A stretch of DNA of 64,000 bases from Melieria omissa (taxonomy: Eukaryota > Arthropoda > Insecta > Diptera > Ulidiidae): assembly GCA_963971225.1 (NCBI GenBank), contig OZ020268.1:113986830-114050829 (forward strand), read 5' to 3'. Numbering within the stretch: the first letter of the stretch is position 1; the number at the start of each line of letters is the position of its first letter. A program made the translations under genes and the position numbers. Below, piece by piece: positions 1 through 11,521 of the stretch. A model generated the notes under the pieces. The model ran no database searches. It saw only the letters and a list, made by a program, of their open reading frames with translations, and was not told the origin of the DNA.

Positions 1-285
1 TTGTTGTTAACTGTGCCAAAAAATTGTAAGCTCTCTCTTCATGTCAAGAAATTTGATTCTATTTGATCGCTGCAGCTCAATGCAAAAGAGTCCTAATTCA
101 AATTGTGACACTTTTAACGAAATACATTTTTGTTGAAGTTAATTTTAAGTAAAGTTGTGACAATTTTAGTATTCCTTTTTAAATAAAAAAATTAATTTAG
201 AATTTTCAATATTTTTCTTTCAACTTTTAAACTGTCATTTATAATTTTTAAATTTAGTAAAAGTGGCAAAATAATTCGGTAATTA
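1..285. other. AT-rich flank, no gene seen
   Basis: This stretch is AT-rich with runs of A and T and no open frame of note. I see no gene or known repeat in it. It ends at the target duplication of the SINE that follows. Confidence 0.5.
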
Positions 286-618
286 ATAAATAATAATTGA
301 TTGGCACGACAGCCCGCTTACGCGAGACTAAGGCCTAGCTTCCCGCAACCACCCGTGTTGTGCGTGTGAATTTTGTACGCGGGTGGAAGGGACCTACAGT
401 TTTATGCCGGTTCCGAACGGCAGATTGGGAGCTTTTTCATAGGCAATTTTTACTCTCAGAGGTTTGCCATTTCCAGCTGAGAGGACAGCCACCGAAAGAG
501 AAAACGAGTTTCCCGTTATTTTTTTTAGGTGTTACTACATGCAGTATTCGATCTTGCGTCGCTCTGCATGCGACTCGTTGGACCGCGCACTAACCAACTG
601 AGCCACGGCGGCTGCCGT
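286..618 (-). mobile_element. tRNA-derived SINE, copy 1 (reverse orientation)
   Basis: The reverse complement of this stretch matches the copy at 53159-53489 almost base for base. It starts with a tRNA-like head: an A-box-like TGGCTCAGTTGG, then a B-box-like AGTTCGAAT, though the latter is mutated here. A unique body with a run of A follows, and then an A/T tail at the low-coordinate side. GGTAATTA occurs at 278-285 and again at 619-626, a likely 8-bp or longer imperfect target duplication. The element has no coding capacity and would depend on a LINE for retrotransposition. The short open frame at 360-593 is a chance frame in the SINE body. Confidence 0.8.
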
Positions 619-2254
619 GGTAATTATTAAATTAAAATATCATCAAAAAAAATCACAACTCAAAATTTTTGATTTTCTAGTGTAAAATTTTAAAAAATCT
701 TTGTAACTAATCTTAAAGCCTAATCTGTAAGGATTTTCTACTAAATGGTCTAGGCGTTATTTAAAAAAAAATGTTTATTCAGCTCAAACAGTTTTTTGCG
801 TTTTCTGAAAAAGTACAAATTTTGAGTTGTGTCACTTTTGAAGTATTGTGATGTTTTACATCAGGAGGTTTTCTGCATTCAGAAAATAGGTATTTGTTAG
901 CACTTTACGCTATCTCGAATTGAAAATTCGTGCCTGCAACTGTTGTTTTATGTTAAATTATGAACCTTGAGCACAGATAATGGGTCATTGTGACACCACA
1001 ATCGGTAGGTACGACTGCCAATAGCAATTACCGTGCAGAAATTCAACCCGACTCCGAAATGAATCTATCCTTGACACTCAAAAATGACAGCTTAGTCAGA
1101 TTCATATATGTAGTACTTCTATATTCGCACTAAGCTCAAGGTACATTCGCCAACATCACAGTACAACAATAGTGAAATATGAGCGAGAAAGCGTATAAAC
1201 GAATGTATCTTGACATATTTCAAAAGTGGCAAGAAGTCAGGTGCGTTCAGACGGGAAAAAAATTGACTGGAAAAAAATATAAATTTGTCGAAATTGACAG
1301 TTGTTCATGTGTAGAAGTGCACATGTATACACGCATAGCAATATATTCACAAAATTTCGTATTTTCTTTCTCATCGCTTGTCTCCCTTTGATTTCCGAAT
1401 GAAAACACATTGTGAAGATACGTTAGTGCCAATATAGAAGTATTACATATATGGTCAGATTAGATTAAAACAGTTGCATGACAAGCAAGGAAGCAAACAG
1501 AGAAGTGTAGTCAGGTGTATAAAAGCCATTAACCGTAGGACAACATAATGAAATGTCTGTCTACGCTAACAAACTTTTAAACCTCACTAAATTCCATTTT
1601 GTGTACACTTTTGTTGTATTGAAACCCGGTTTTCAAATACAGTAATGTTGCCACAACGATTCAGTTATTTCGTCTAAGTCCTTGCGAATTTACGTCAAAA
1701 AATTCATTCCGAAAAATTCAAAGTAATGAAAAACATTACTGCGTTCGCAATCAGACAACATTTTAATTTAGCCAACATTCGCAACTTTGTCCCCGCCAAC
1801 ATCGGATTCTTCGCACTGAGCTGTCAATTGCAGTGAAGTGCCAGCAAATCACCTAATACACAACAGTGCTGTCGTCGTCTAACGGCGCCTGGCCAATCAC
1901 ATTAATTTCTAAATTCAAAGTGACAACACTGAACCGAAGCACAACCACAGCAGCAGAAGGCCAGAATCGCAATTGGATTTTGATCGGTGTGCAGTAAATG
2001 GTGAAGTGGGCCCGAATCGCAACATTTCAGCCAGATTATCGATTTTCGCAGGGAAGCCAGCAATCACAACAACTAGTTTTCCATTTTAGTGAATCGTTTG
2101 TGTGGCGAATTGCACTTACGGCGAGCAGTGATTGCGAAGTTGAGCGGCATTTGCCAGGCAGGCACAGCGGCACGAACGAGCTAACAGCAAAGAACCGAGC
2201 AGTGAATGTAGAGACGTCACCAGCGGTGACTAGGGCAAACAGCGTTTTGGAAGA
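619..2254. other. Upstream region of Tcf25, no gene recognised
   Basis: This 1.6 kb is AT-rich. It contains a 70-codon open frame at 1179-1391 with no recognisable motif and none of the features of a coding exon. The last few hundred bases, from about 1780, become richer in CAGC and CAAC and probably include the Tcf25 5' untranslated region. No TATA box is evident there. An ATG at 1998 opens an upstream frame that runs past the Tcf25 start (see findings). Confidence 0.4.
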
Positions 2255-5200
2255 ATGTCGTCGCGGGTGCTGAAGAAGTTGCAAGGTGGCATCGAGAAGG
2301 ATCTGCTGCCGGACGACGTACAGAACGATGACGACCAACTCAGCGAGGACGATCAGGATGTGGCTCGCGACAAGGGAAAACATCTAAATCCATTCGATTT
2401 GGTGAGTGCGACAAGAAAATAAACATTGGGGTATGTGGCACAGAAAAGTATAAACAACAACAACAGCAACAGCGTTCACATGCAAGCAATGATGTCCGTT
2501 CGAGGAGGTGATGCGGTGGGTGGATGGCCCCTAGCGGGCGTTTGTGCTGGTGGGACTGTTGCGAAAAGCACTTATCAACAATGTGTACACACGAGTGACA
2601 CGAATTCGCAACAGCGCGGTCGCTACTGGGCACAGCAGTAACAAATTGGGGCAGCGGGCAAGCAAACTTCTGTTCGCGGCGCTGATACATTTGCCGGATG
2701 GCTATAATAATGAATGAAAATTGTGTACTTGCATTTGCCAACTGTTTTCTTTCGGTCTTGTCTTTCTACCTCACCCTACGCACCAGTTGAATCAGCAAAG
2801 TTTCTCCGAGAGCGAAGTGAAAGAGGACGACAACGAGACAGAACATGCCTCCACAGCAGCCAATCTACCCGCTGGCGCCGTGGCTTCAAAGCAAAAGAAG
2901 AAGAAAAAGCGTAAGAAGAAGACCAGATACACCGGCAACCACATCAGCAGCGAGGACAATGAGGTGAGTGTTGTGGCATCAGCGGCAGAACAGTATTGCG
3001 GAATGCTTTTCAAGTGCCGTTGGCCGATATGAAAACGGGAGTTTTAATTTTGAACGAATTTTAGCTAACGGACAAGTACCTCAGCGACATCGACTCGCTG
3101 ATCGGCAAAGTATGCGATGCCACCCATCAAAATCAGAAGCTTCAGCCGCCACGTATCGAAATCGATAAATCGCTGCTGGCTGTGGAGTTGAAGCATTTGA
3201 ACCCACAGAATGAGATGCGGCGCACTTTCGGCAAACGTGTAGTCAAAATTGAGTGAGTAGATAAGATGGCAATAAAATATTCTCATTTAAATTAATTCGT
3301 CTTTAACAAGACATTTAAATTCGTGTTAATTATTGTCTTAAATATCTTACTAAATTCAATTGAAGCAGTCAAGATTTTACTCAACTAAGCAATAATCACA
3401 TTAATCAATTGAATTAACTAAATCGCGCAGGAACAAACGTGGCCGTCAGAAGTTGACACTCAAGTCCACGTACATGGTCACTGCCAAAGAGTCATGGCCG
3501 CCGGTCACGAAGAACATCATAACGATGAAGCCGATAGCGCCACCAGACCAACTACCTACCAGCAGCAGCAGCAATGCTGCATTAACTTCGCTGACAGACA
3601 AAACCCAGTGGTTCACCTTTGAGCACAGTCAATACTATCAGAGCGTGCAAAATCTTTTTCTGCAGGCTGTGGAGCGCACTGACTCGGATTTCTTGATTAG
3701 TCTGATAAGACGTTGCCCCTATCATGTAGACTCGCTAATACAGCTGAGCGAATTGTGTACGTTTGATGCAAGCAGCATAATTTATTTTGTGGTTTGTCTT
3801 ATAATAACGAAATGAATTTGAAATTTAGGCAAAATGACCGAGGATTTCAGCTTGGCCGCTGAGCTCATTGAGCGTGCTGTGCTCGTACTCGAGTCGTCAC
3901 TGCACCCAAGCTTCAGCCTTACATCAGGCAATTGCCGTTTGGACTATCGGCGTCAGGAGAATCGCTCGTTCTTTATTGTGCTCTTCAAACACGCTCAGTA
4001 CTTGGAGGCGCGCGCATGCTGCCGCACCGCATTTGAGTTATCCAAGCTCATACTGAGCCTCAACCCAGAGGTTGATCCGCTGGCCATGGTGCTGATCATC
4101 GACTACTACGCCTTGCGCAGCAAGCAGTACTCGTGGCTGGTGAGGTTCTACGAAGAATACGATGCGGTGCGCAACTTATCACAGCTGCCAAATATGGCTT
4201 ATTCGTATGCGTTGGCGCTATTTTGTCTGCTGGGCGGTAAGCGCTGCGTCTTTATCTTTCACCTCACTTTACTAGAATTCTTAAAATTTGGTCCGTTGTT
4301 TTTTTACAGAATGCGAAAAAGCCGACAAAGCACTGCAGTATGCGCTTCTGATGTTTCCAGGCATTTTGCGTCCACTGTTGGAAGAATTGTCAGTACAAAC
4401 CGACAAACGAGTTATTGCGGCCTCCTATTTCAATTCTGAGGTTTCCAGCAGGTACCAAAACAATTAAAACTTCGCGGACATCATGGAACTAAACCCATGC
4501 TTCATTTTACTTTCAGTCAATCACCTGCACTGCATCAACTCGTTTGCCTGTACATATGCCGCGCCAAAGTTGTTTGGCGGCAAAATAATGTGCTGCACTT
4601 TCTAGAGCGCAATGTCAATTCCGTACTAGATCGCATCGACGAGAAGGATGAGAGCATCAAAGATTATAATGTAAAGCGAGCTGCGCGATATGCGACACCG
4701 CCACGTCCCATCCTCAGGCACGTAATACTTTCTGATTACAAGGAGAAAGTTTCGCTGGCGCCGTTCCTCAGCAAGGAGAAAGATCCCATTATGATGTATG
4801 ATCCGTTGCCGCCACTGGACTCGGTCAATTGCTATGAACGGTACTTATAGCATATTTTACGATTTTTTGCTTTCGATTCACTCATATTGGCTTTGTTCAT
4901 TTTGCAGAAAATCGTCTTCGAGCAGTCCAACCACAGGCACAAATCGCTCCGTTTTCTTGTTCTTTGAGTCGCTAATGCCATCGTTCAACGTGAACAATGC
5001 CGGTGAGCAGCGTCAACAGTTGGCGGCTGCGAATGTGCCCGCCGTCGAAGCGCCAGCAGGACGTCCAAACGCTGCAGTAGCGGCACCAGGCAATGACGAC
5101 GACGAGGTGGCTCAGGTGGACCGCCACTTACAGGCATTAAATATGAATTTGGAAAACGCTGCCGCTGAAGGTAAACGAATTTGTTTAGATTTCATAAACA

Positions 5201-5408
5201 AACAAGAAACAAATTTGGCTTTGTTTCAGGCGCAGCTGCTGGTACTGAGGCCGGCGCTTCATATCGCGAGCTAACACAGTCCTTAACTAATATTGTTGAT
5301 GCCATGCGTGACTTTTTGCAAAATTTTCGCATTGCCGAGCCAATGCAGGGCGGCGATGGTGAGGCGAACGGCAGTACCGAGGAGGACACTAGTGATTATT
5401 ACGATTAA
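2255..5408 (+). CDS. Tcf25: Tcf25/Nulp1, ribosome quality-control factor (Rqc1 family), nine coding exons
   Basis: Coding exons are 2255-2401, 2787-2963, 3065-3252, 3431-3756, 3829-4236, 4310-4451, 4517-4840, 4908-5170 and 5230-5408. All introns are GT-AG and the phases agree, giving 717 residues (the human protein is about 676). Seen: an acidic N-terminal patch (residues 21-36), a Lys/Arg-rich run at 84-96 that could be a nuclear signal, and a helical-repeat-like Tcf25 core from about 170 to 600. The core includes LDYRR-ENRSFF (317-328), KLILSLNP and NLSQLPNMA, all very close to human TCF25. The C-terminus is Ala-rich then acidic. Family knowledge: yeast Rqc1 and animal TCF25 act with the Listerin E3 ligase on stalled 60S-nascent chain complexes and favour Lys48 ubiquitin linkage; the older name reflects reported nuclear roles. 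The start was chosen because MSSRVLKKLQGG matches the conserved family N-terminus. Confidence 0.96.
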
Positions 5409-8279
5409 GTTAAAGCAATAACCACTACCTGCACAGCGTGCGCTGCAATTTGTTTTTGCTAAGCCATCCGATCGCTAATCAATGCTTAGAAGTGATTTGC
5501 GTGCATGGCACGAAAGCTGCTGTCCTACAATGTAAAAGTAACAATTTTGCTGTAATACACAACGCGATAATCATACCCTCCCACCATCCCTCGTTTAAAA
5601 AATAACTTCTTCGGACTATAACTTCGCACCCATCGGGACGCCGTGATAGAGGAACAAACAACTATTTAAAAAGAAATACCACAGATCAAAACACGTCGAA
5701 ATGAAGCCTTCTGAAACATGTTTCGCCCACGCGAAGCTACAATTATATGACAGTTTCTTTTTATACACAAATGCACATTTTCTGTACAATCGGTGGGATA
5801 TGAAATAACGAAACTTAAGAGTGTTATACCCAAATACATAAGCACGTACAGATGTAAATGAATGTCTATTTAAAGAAAATATATCAAGAAATACACTACA
5901 AACATATAAATACTATCATATTTAAGGATCTTAGTCTTTTTGTCTATGCAAGCACCTACTCACGAGTATTTATGTCATCGTCAGAGCCGACTTTCAAAAA
6001 CACATATACAATACATCAGCGCACATGTGCTACATGCATATATGTATGTACGCAAGTAAGCCTAAATGTTTAGAGTGGTGTGTATATTTGACATTTTAAA
6101 TGAAACAAATGTTATGCTAGCAAAATTTAATTGACTGTCGTATCACTTTATGTGACAGTAGTACTTTCGATATTTACATACAGACAAGTATAAATACGTT
6201 GAAAATCACAATTCAGATGCAAATTTATTAACAGAAAATTGGAAAAACAAAATGAGTGCACTTAAAAGAACAAAACAAAGAAAACACCAGAACAAACAAC
6301 TTCTTTGAAACGCTCAAACACAAAAAAAGAAAAAAAACAACAAAAATTGAAATTTGTTTTATTTTGAAGAACAGAGTGAGATTGAGTGTGTTGACGAAAT
6401 AAGGAAGATAAAATAAGGGATAACCTGCACGGGAACTCCACGAAGGACAAAGCCGAGCTTCTCGTAGTCGCCCATTTCATGCGTAAGATTTTATATATGA
6501 AGAGAGGAAACTTGCAGTTTGAATAAGTTTGCTAGCAAGTGTGGCAATAAACATAAATAACTTGGTTCCAAACTCAGCATAAGTGTGAGTCGCTCCTTGC
6601 TTCAAGTGAGGCACGCGTTCATACTTGCTCGCGCTATTACTAAAAGAAATCCAAGAATTTCATCCTCGTTTTAGTGTCATCTTTTTGGCATTTAAAGTGA
6701 ACTCCATTGTTTGGCATTTGTGTTCAGATTTGCAGGCGAAAGAGGACAATTCCACCTTCGCGAAGTTATTGCAATTGAAAATAGAATCACTTCGCATAAC
6801 TTTTATTGTTTCCATCAGATCATTTTTGGTTGACTCAAACCATGATGCGTTAGAATATAAAAAAATATTTTATCTAAACATAATTACCTCAGCGTCCCCA
6901 ATTACACACCGATGCTTCAAATATTATACCTTCAACAATGAAACGTTTCATTCGCTCAGAAATCAATACTTATTCGATAGATAAAAATATACTTTTTACT
7001 TACCACTGCAGTCGGCAGTCGATCACAACTCAAAAACATTCGCAAGCTTTTCTGTCTTTTGTTCATTGAGCTCAGAGTTTATTATGCGGTTTTGCTTTAC
7101 GTTCACTTCATACCATTTTATATTATTAATTTTTATTTATCAATATAACAAACAGATTTTAAATTCTTGCAAAATGTTCCTATGTCATTCAAATAGGTGT
7201 TGTGTGTCGTGGTTGTGTTGCTCTAGATGCGTTTAGAGCGCAAAGTAGTTTGCCTCTTGCGTTTTAGTCAATTTATGTGTGTTTTTTTTTTCTTAGCAGT
7301 TTTGTGGCTCATTCCAATGCATCTTGTGAACTGCCAACTGTGGGAGACTACAGGAGAAATAGTTTTCTGGTTTATTCTTTAATTTTTTTGCAAGTTATGT
7401 ATTTGTTTTAATGATTCACTGCTTGCACCTGATTCCATACAATTTATAATGTTGCATTGTGAATTGTCTCTGAATTTAGCACTTTGGATAGAAATGTTTT
7501 TCAGTTTTTAATTATGATTTCGATTGAATCCTACTGCAATTTGGTTGGCGTAAATTCTAAATTGCCAGTGCCGCCGAGTAATCTCCTCATAATTCGACAA
7601 TGTTTCAGCCATGCAAATGTAAATGTCATATTTAAGGTCATGCACTGCACTTCCACAAACGAATCACATACAATCATCTCTGCTTTGCTTTACACGTACT
7701 ACAAATATTCAAATTGTTTCAGTTTAAGTTTAATTTAATTGTAATTGGCCAAATGTGGTTTTCACTTTAATACCGAAACATAAGAAATACACATTGCATG
7801 GAGCACATACCATGACGGTACATATACAAATGTATCAACTTAGCAAATGCAGCACTAACAGTTAAAAGAAACAATATTTTAATAATAGTAATACATATTA
7901 ATAATAATCAGAATAATTGTTAGAAATGCATCATCATAAGTGGTGGACTGTAAATGTTACATAAGACAGGACATTATTACTTAGCCGCATTATAAGGATA
8001 AAGCAAGTTTTACAATACAGTAAAAGTAGAATAAGGGAAAGGAAAATTGCGCATTTTCTCCTTGGACATCAAATCAATACTTTAACAGAAACTTGCAGTG
8101 GCGGTCGGCAAACCACCCAACATAAGAAGGTTTTCGTGTTTTTATACTTGTTGCGCTATAGTTGAGTCACGCTGCCGCCAATTACAAATTACATAAGGCA
8201 AAAACTAAAATATAGCGGAAAAACATTTGTGAAAGTACAATAGGAGCAAACAATTGCACAAGCACAGTCTAATGTCCGA
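5409..8279. other. Gap between converging Tcf25 and Arp3
   Basis: This 2.9-kb interval must hold the 3' untranslated regions of both flanking genes. AATAAA occurs near 6544 on the + strand, but I cannot assign cleavage sites. A GC-richer patch of about 60 bp at 6425-6475 stands out in otherwise AT-rich DNA and could be exon-like on the - strand (see findings). I see nothing else recognisable. Confidence 0.4.
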
Positions 8280-10508
8280 TTATGTCATTGTGCCAAAGAC
8301 GGGATTGTGACGACAAATGCCTGGGCCGTATTCCTCGTAGGCCGCCTTTGTGTGACACACCTGATAGAACTCGGGCTGTAAATAGTAACCAGAGCAACAC
8401 GTTATTCATGGTATTCAGCTGAAAATGTTCAGCTGTATTAACACACCGTTGAAGCCAACATGCTGCCGCCGAACCAAACCGCGTATCGTTGCATATGATG
8501 TGTAATGACTTGAACATCGATTGGTTTTGGCTAAGAATATGATAGAGGGATTATATTTAAATGCAATTCATTTATTTATTCATATTGAATGCCTACAATT
8601 ACCTTTATACGTCCCTCCGATAAATTCTCGCTGATTCGCAGACGCGTGTCAACCGACCGCTTAATGTCGCGTTGCAAGCGACGCCCAAAGTCTTTAAACA
8701 TGGTCGACCCACCACTCAGCACAATATTGTTGTACAGTGGTCGTCGTACGTCGATAGGACAATTCTGTATGACATTGTCCACTATTTCCGACAGTGGAAT
8801 GGTAAAATCGGGATTTGAGAATTCGGGATGGAAGAAAATCTCAGGTCCTGCAGAAATGTATCAAAGGAAATGTTAATTTAACAATTTTCAACTGGATTCA
8901 GGTGGAATGTGGAATGTGGTGGATACACACCCAGGAAACGCTCATAGCCAACATCCACGCTAAACGGCTGTTTAGTTACTGCGTTAGTGCCCGTGTAGTT
9001 GCGTATCCATTTGCCCGGCTCCGTATCGTATTTGGAAAATTCTTTGGCGATGTCTGGACAAATGTAGCAGTGCTTCTCTTTAATTGCTTTGGCAGTTTCT
9101 AGACTTTGCTCCGGCGGAATGCCAACTTCGCGTTCACGCAGCAAACTCTGAATAAACGAGGTTATATTCCGGCCAGCGATTGGAATATGTTTGATGCACG
9201 AACCGATAACGTAGCCCTCGGCCTAGAAGTCAGAACAAAGTAGCATCGAGTAAGCGAACACATAGTTTGATTTGGAGTGGGTTGCGGTTGGAATACATGT
9301 CCGCATAAGCAGACATAAAGCTCAGAATTCAGATATCTAACAATAGTTGGATTGAGCGCTATTACATAGAAACACCACAACTCATCCACTTTCGTATAAA
9401 ACTTCGTATGGTATGTAAGTTAATACTGCTCTCTGCAATTATTTGTTATATCTAACACTTGAGTAGCCAGATAAGATAAACGCCTTTCCACATAGTGTTG
9501 CCTTGGCTTACTAAGCTATGTGCGTGCTAGTTCTTTTCTTCTTTTTCGTGTTTTGAACGTACCACTGGAATAACGTGAGTTACACCATCACCGCTGTCCA
9601 CAACAATGCCAGTCAACGTGCGTTCTTCTACTGGTCTAGAAGCCCAACTGGCGGCCAACGCCAACACAGCCTGCAAATGTACAAAAACACATTTTTCTCA
9701 TATTCATTTCACATTCTGCGAAACTCAATGCTATCTGACGCACCTGCACCGCAATGTAAAGACCAGGAACATTGAAAGTCTCAAACATAATTTCCGCAGT
9801 GTACTCTCGGTTCTCCGGCGTGTTCAGCGGTGGCTCGGTGAGCAGAAAGTGATGATCCTCTGGCTCGGCGCGCAGATATTTAAAAATGCACTGCTCCAAA
9901 AAGCGCTCCATTAAATCCCAGTCTTCCACAAGGCCATGACGGACAGGGTACTGCAGTAAGCAAAAACACAGACGGGTATTAACTCAGCACAACTGTGCCT
10001 GCTGCTGGCAGTTCAATATTGTTATCTTGAATTGTGATTAGTCATCACTAATTCTGCGACCAGTTATTCACTTTTACATTGGTTGTTTTTTGTTGCAACT
10101 CACCTTGACTGAGTAGCCCGTGGCGTCGAAGGCCTCGTCGCCAATGTAAAAATCCAAATCTTCCACACCTTTTGTGATGCGCCGTGTGTTGGTGTCGCCC
10201 ACCCTCGCCGTCTCCTTGATAGCAATAGCCGAAGGTATTATGAACTGCGGCTCCTTATTGCCAGCAAAGCCCAGCTTCGTGTAGCTGTGTACGTGTGCAC
10301 AAAAAGTTAGAATGGCACATTTTCAGTTATACGAAAAGAAAAAAGTCGCATTCTATTCTCAACGGAACAGCGTGCGGAGCCCCCAGTGGGGCGCTGCGTC
10401 TAAGCAATACAGGCGAACGTACGAACACACAAGCGACCTCCTTTTCGCACACTCGTTCACTCACCCGGTGCCCACATCGATCACACATGCCGGTAGTCGT
10501 CCTGCCAT
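8280..10508 (-). CDS. Arp3: Actin-related protein 3, Arp2/3 complex subunit, eight coding exons
   Basis: On the - strand the coding exons are 10465-10508, 10104-10284, 9744-9950, 9563-9670, 8931-9222, 8603-8847, 8447-8530 and 8280-8375. All introns are GT-AG and in phase, and the product is 418 residues, the same length as human ARP3. Seen: [20 protein letters not shown] (phosphate loop 1), [10 protein letters not shown] (residues 167-176, phosphate loop 2), [10 protein letters not shown] (319-328, nucleotide-binding motif), and the C-terminal [12 protein letters not shown]. Family knowledge: Arp3 pairs with Arp2 as the pseudo-dimer that templates branched actin filaments when activated by WASP/SCAR, and it binds ATP. 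The gene converges with Tcf25 and diverges from Syx7. A young LTR retrotransposon in the same orientation begins 579 bp upstream of the start codon, which may affect its promoter. Confidence 0.98.
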
Positions 10509-11086
10509 ACTGCTGCTCGATTGTTTATCTTTCTTTACACCTTTCTGCAAGTTTTTACTCTGAATTTTCTTAATTATCTCATTAATTTAACAGTAAAAAT
10601 GCCCTTTTTTAACCACACCTCGATGAATTGGATGTGTCACTTCTTCCTTCTTTTATCGAGAATAAAAACTTGACACTTTCAACGCTGCCACACTTTTTCG
10701 TTTCAGCGTTGCCGTATGCGCTTACCATACTGACAATAGCTCGGATGAGGATGTGAAGGAATTTTTTGGAGTATGTAATTTCAAATAAGTTTTCATAAAC
10801 CACTATCTGCTTATAGAACTTTTTATTATAAAAAAAAATGAGATTTTAATACAGTTTGTAATTATTATATAACTACCAAAAAGTAATAAGTAACCAAATG
10901 TAACTATAGTTTCTAACGACTTCTTCACATTCCGTTTGAAAATGCAGTTCCAATCAGTTTTGAAGAACAAAATAGAAGAGCCGAAAAATAATTATTTAAC
11001 TGTAATTCGATATTGATGAACATGTTATGCCCAAAAAACAATAATTTGTGCAATACATTTTGCATTGTTTTATGTCCCATTTATAT
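10509..11086. other. Arp3 5' flank up to the retrotransposon
   Basis: These 578 bases should contain the Arp3 5' untranslated region and core promoter on the - strand. No clear TATA box was found there. The distal half is AT-rich. The last four bases, ATAT (11083-11086), are one copy of the LTR element's target-site duplication. Confidence 0.4.
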
Positions 11087-11191
11087 TGTTACGAAATTCC
11101 ACAGTTCGTTATCGACGGTTCGTTTTTGATTGTATTTGAAAATAAAACAACTTCAGTTATCCGGTGCAACGTAGTCAAAACTAACAATCGC

Positions 11192-11197
11192 TTTATT
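11192..11197 (-). promoter_or_regulatory. Polyadenylation signal in the 3' LTR
   Basis: AATAAA on the - strand lies about 75 nt downstream of the expected LTR transcription start. This is the usual place for the signal that ends the retrotransposon RNA. The same signal is at 13921-13926 in the other LTR. Confidence 0.5.
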
Positions 11198-11293
11198 TAC
11201 AAATTTGCACTTGTTCTACTTTACACTACTACTATTGCATGTTTCCCCATTGCTTGCTCAACCCCGACTCGACCCCTTGCGCTGCCACTGCTG

Positions 11294-11301
11294 CTTTTAT
11301 A
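11294..11301 (-). promoter_or_regulatory. TATA box of the 3' LTR
   Basis: The - strand reads GGTATAAAAGC here. Transcription would start about 30 nt on, near 11270, and run toward Arp3, whose start codon is at 10508. The function is inferred from sequence and position only. Confidence 0.6.
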
Positions 11302-11521
11302 CCAGCTTTCTTATCGCGCCGAAGTTTCTTGCACTTCTAATTGGAAAACGCTCGACTATTCTCGCACAGCCCATTTCGAGAACCATCCTTGCCATATCGG
11401 ACTATACCAAGCGAATTTATAACAGTTTTGCTGTACTTCACAGTGCATGCCTAAAAGTATGCTTGGAAAACATTCCCGTACAGGGCGGCACAGAATTTCT
11501 CATCGTATCACTGCCCATCAC

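Larger units (their letters stand above)
11087..11510 (-). repeat. 3' long terminal repeat (complete)
   Basis: This LTR is 424 bp, beginning TGTTACG and ending GTATCA on the + strand. On the - strand it holds a TATA box (11294-11301) and, further along, AATAAA (11192-11197), giving a U3-R-U5 order consistent with - strand transcription. It is the intact reference copy showing that the other LTR is interrupted. It lies next to Arp3 and its promoter points toward that gene. Confidence 0.93.

Noticed and set aside
360..593. 77-codon open frame on the + strand
   Set aside because: It lies antisense within the SINE copy and is a chance frame.
11048..11422. 124-codon open frame on the + strand, repeated at 18855-19064
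   Set aside because: It runs across the LTR sequence on the non-coding strand. The partial repeat is the other LTR.
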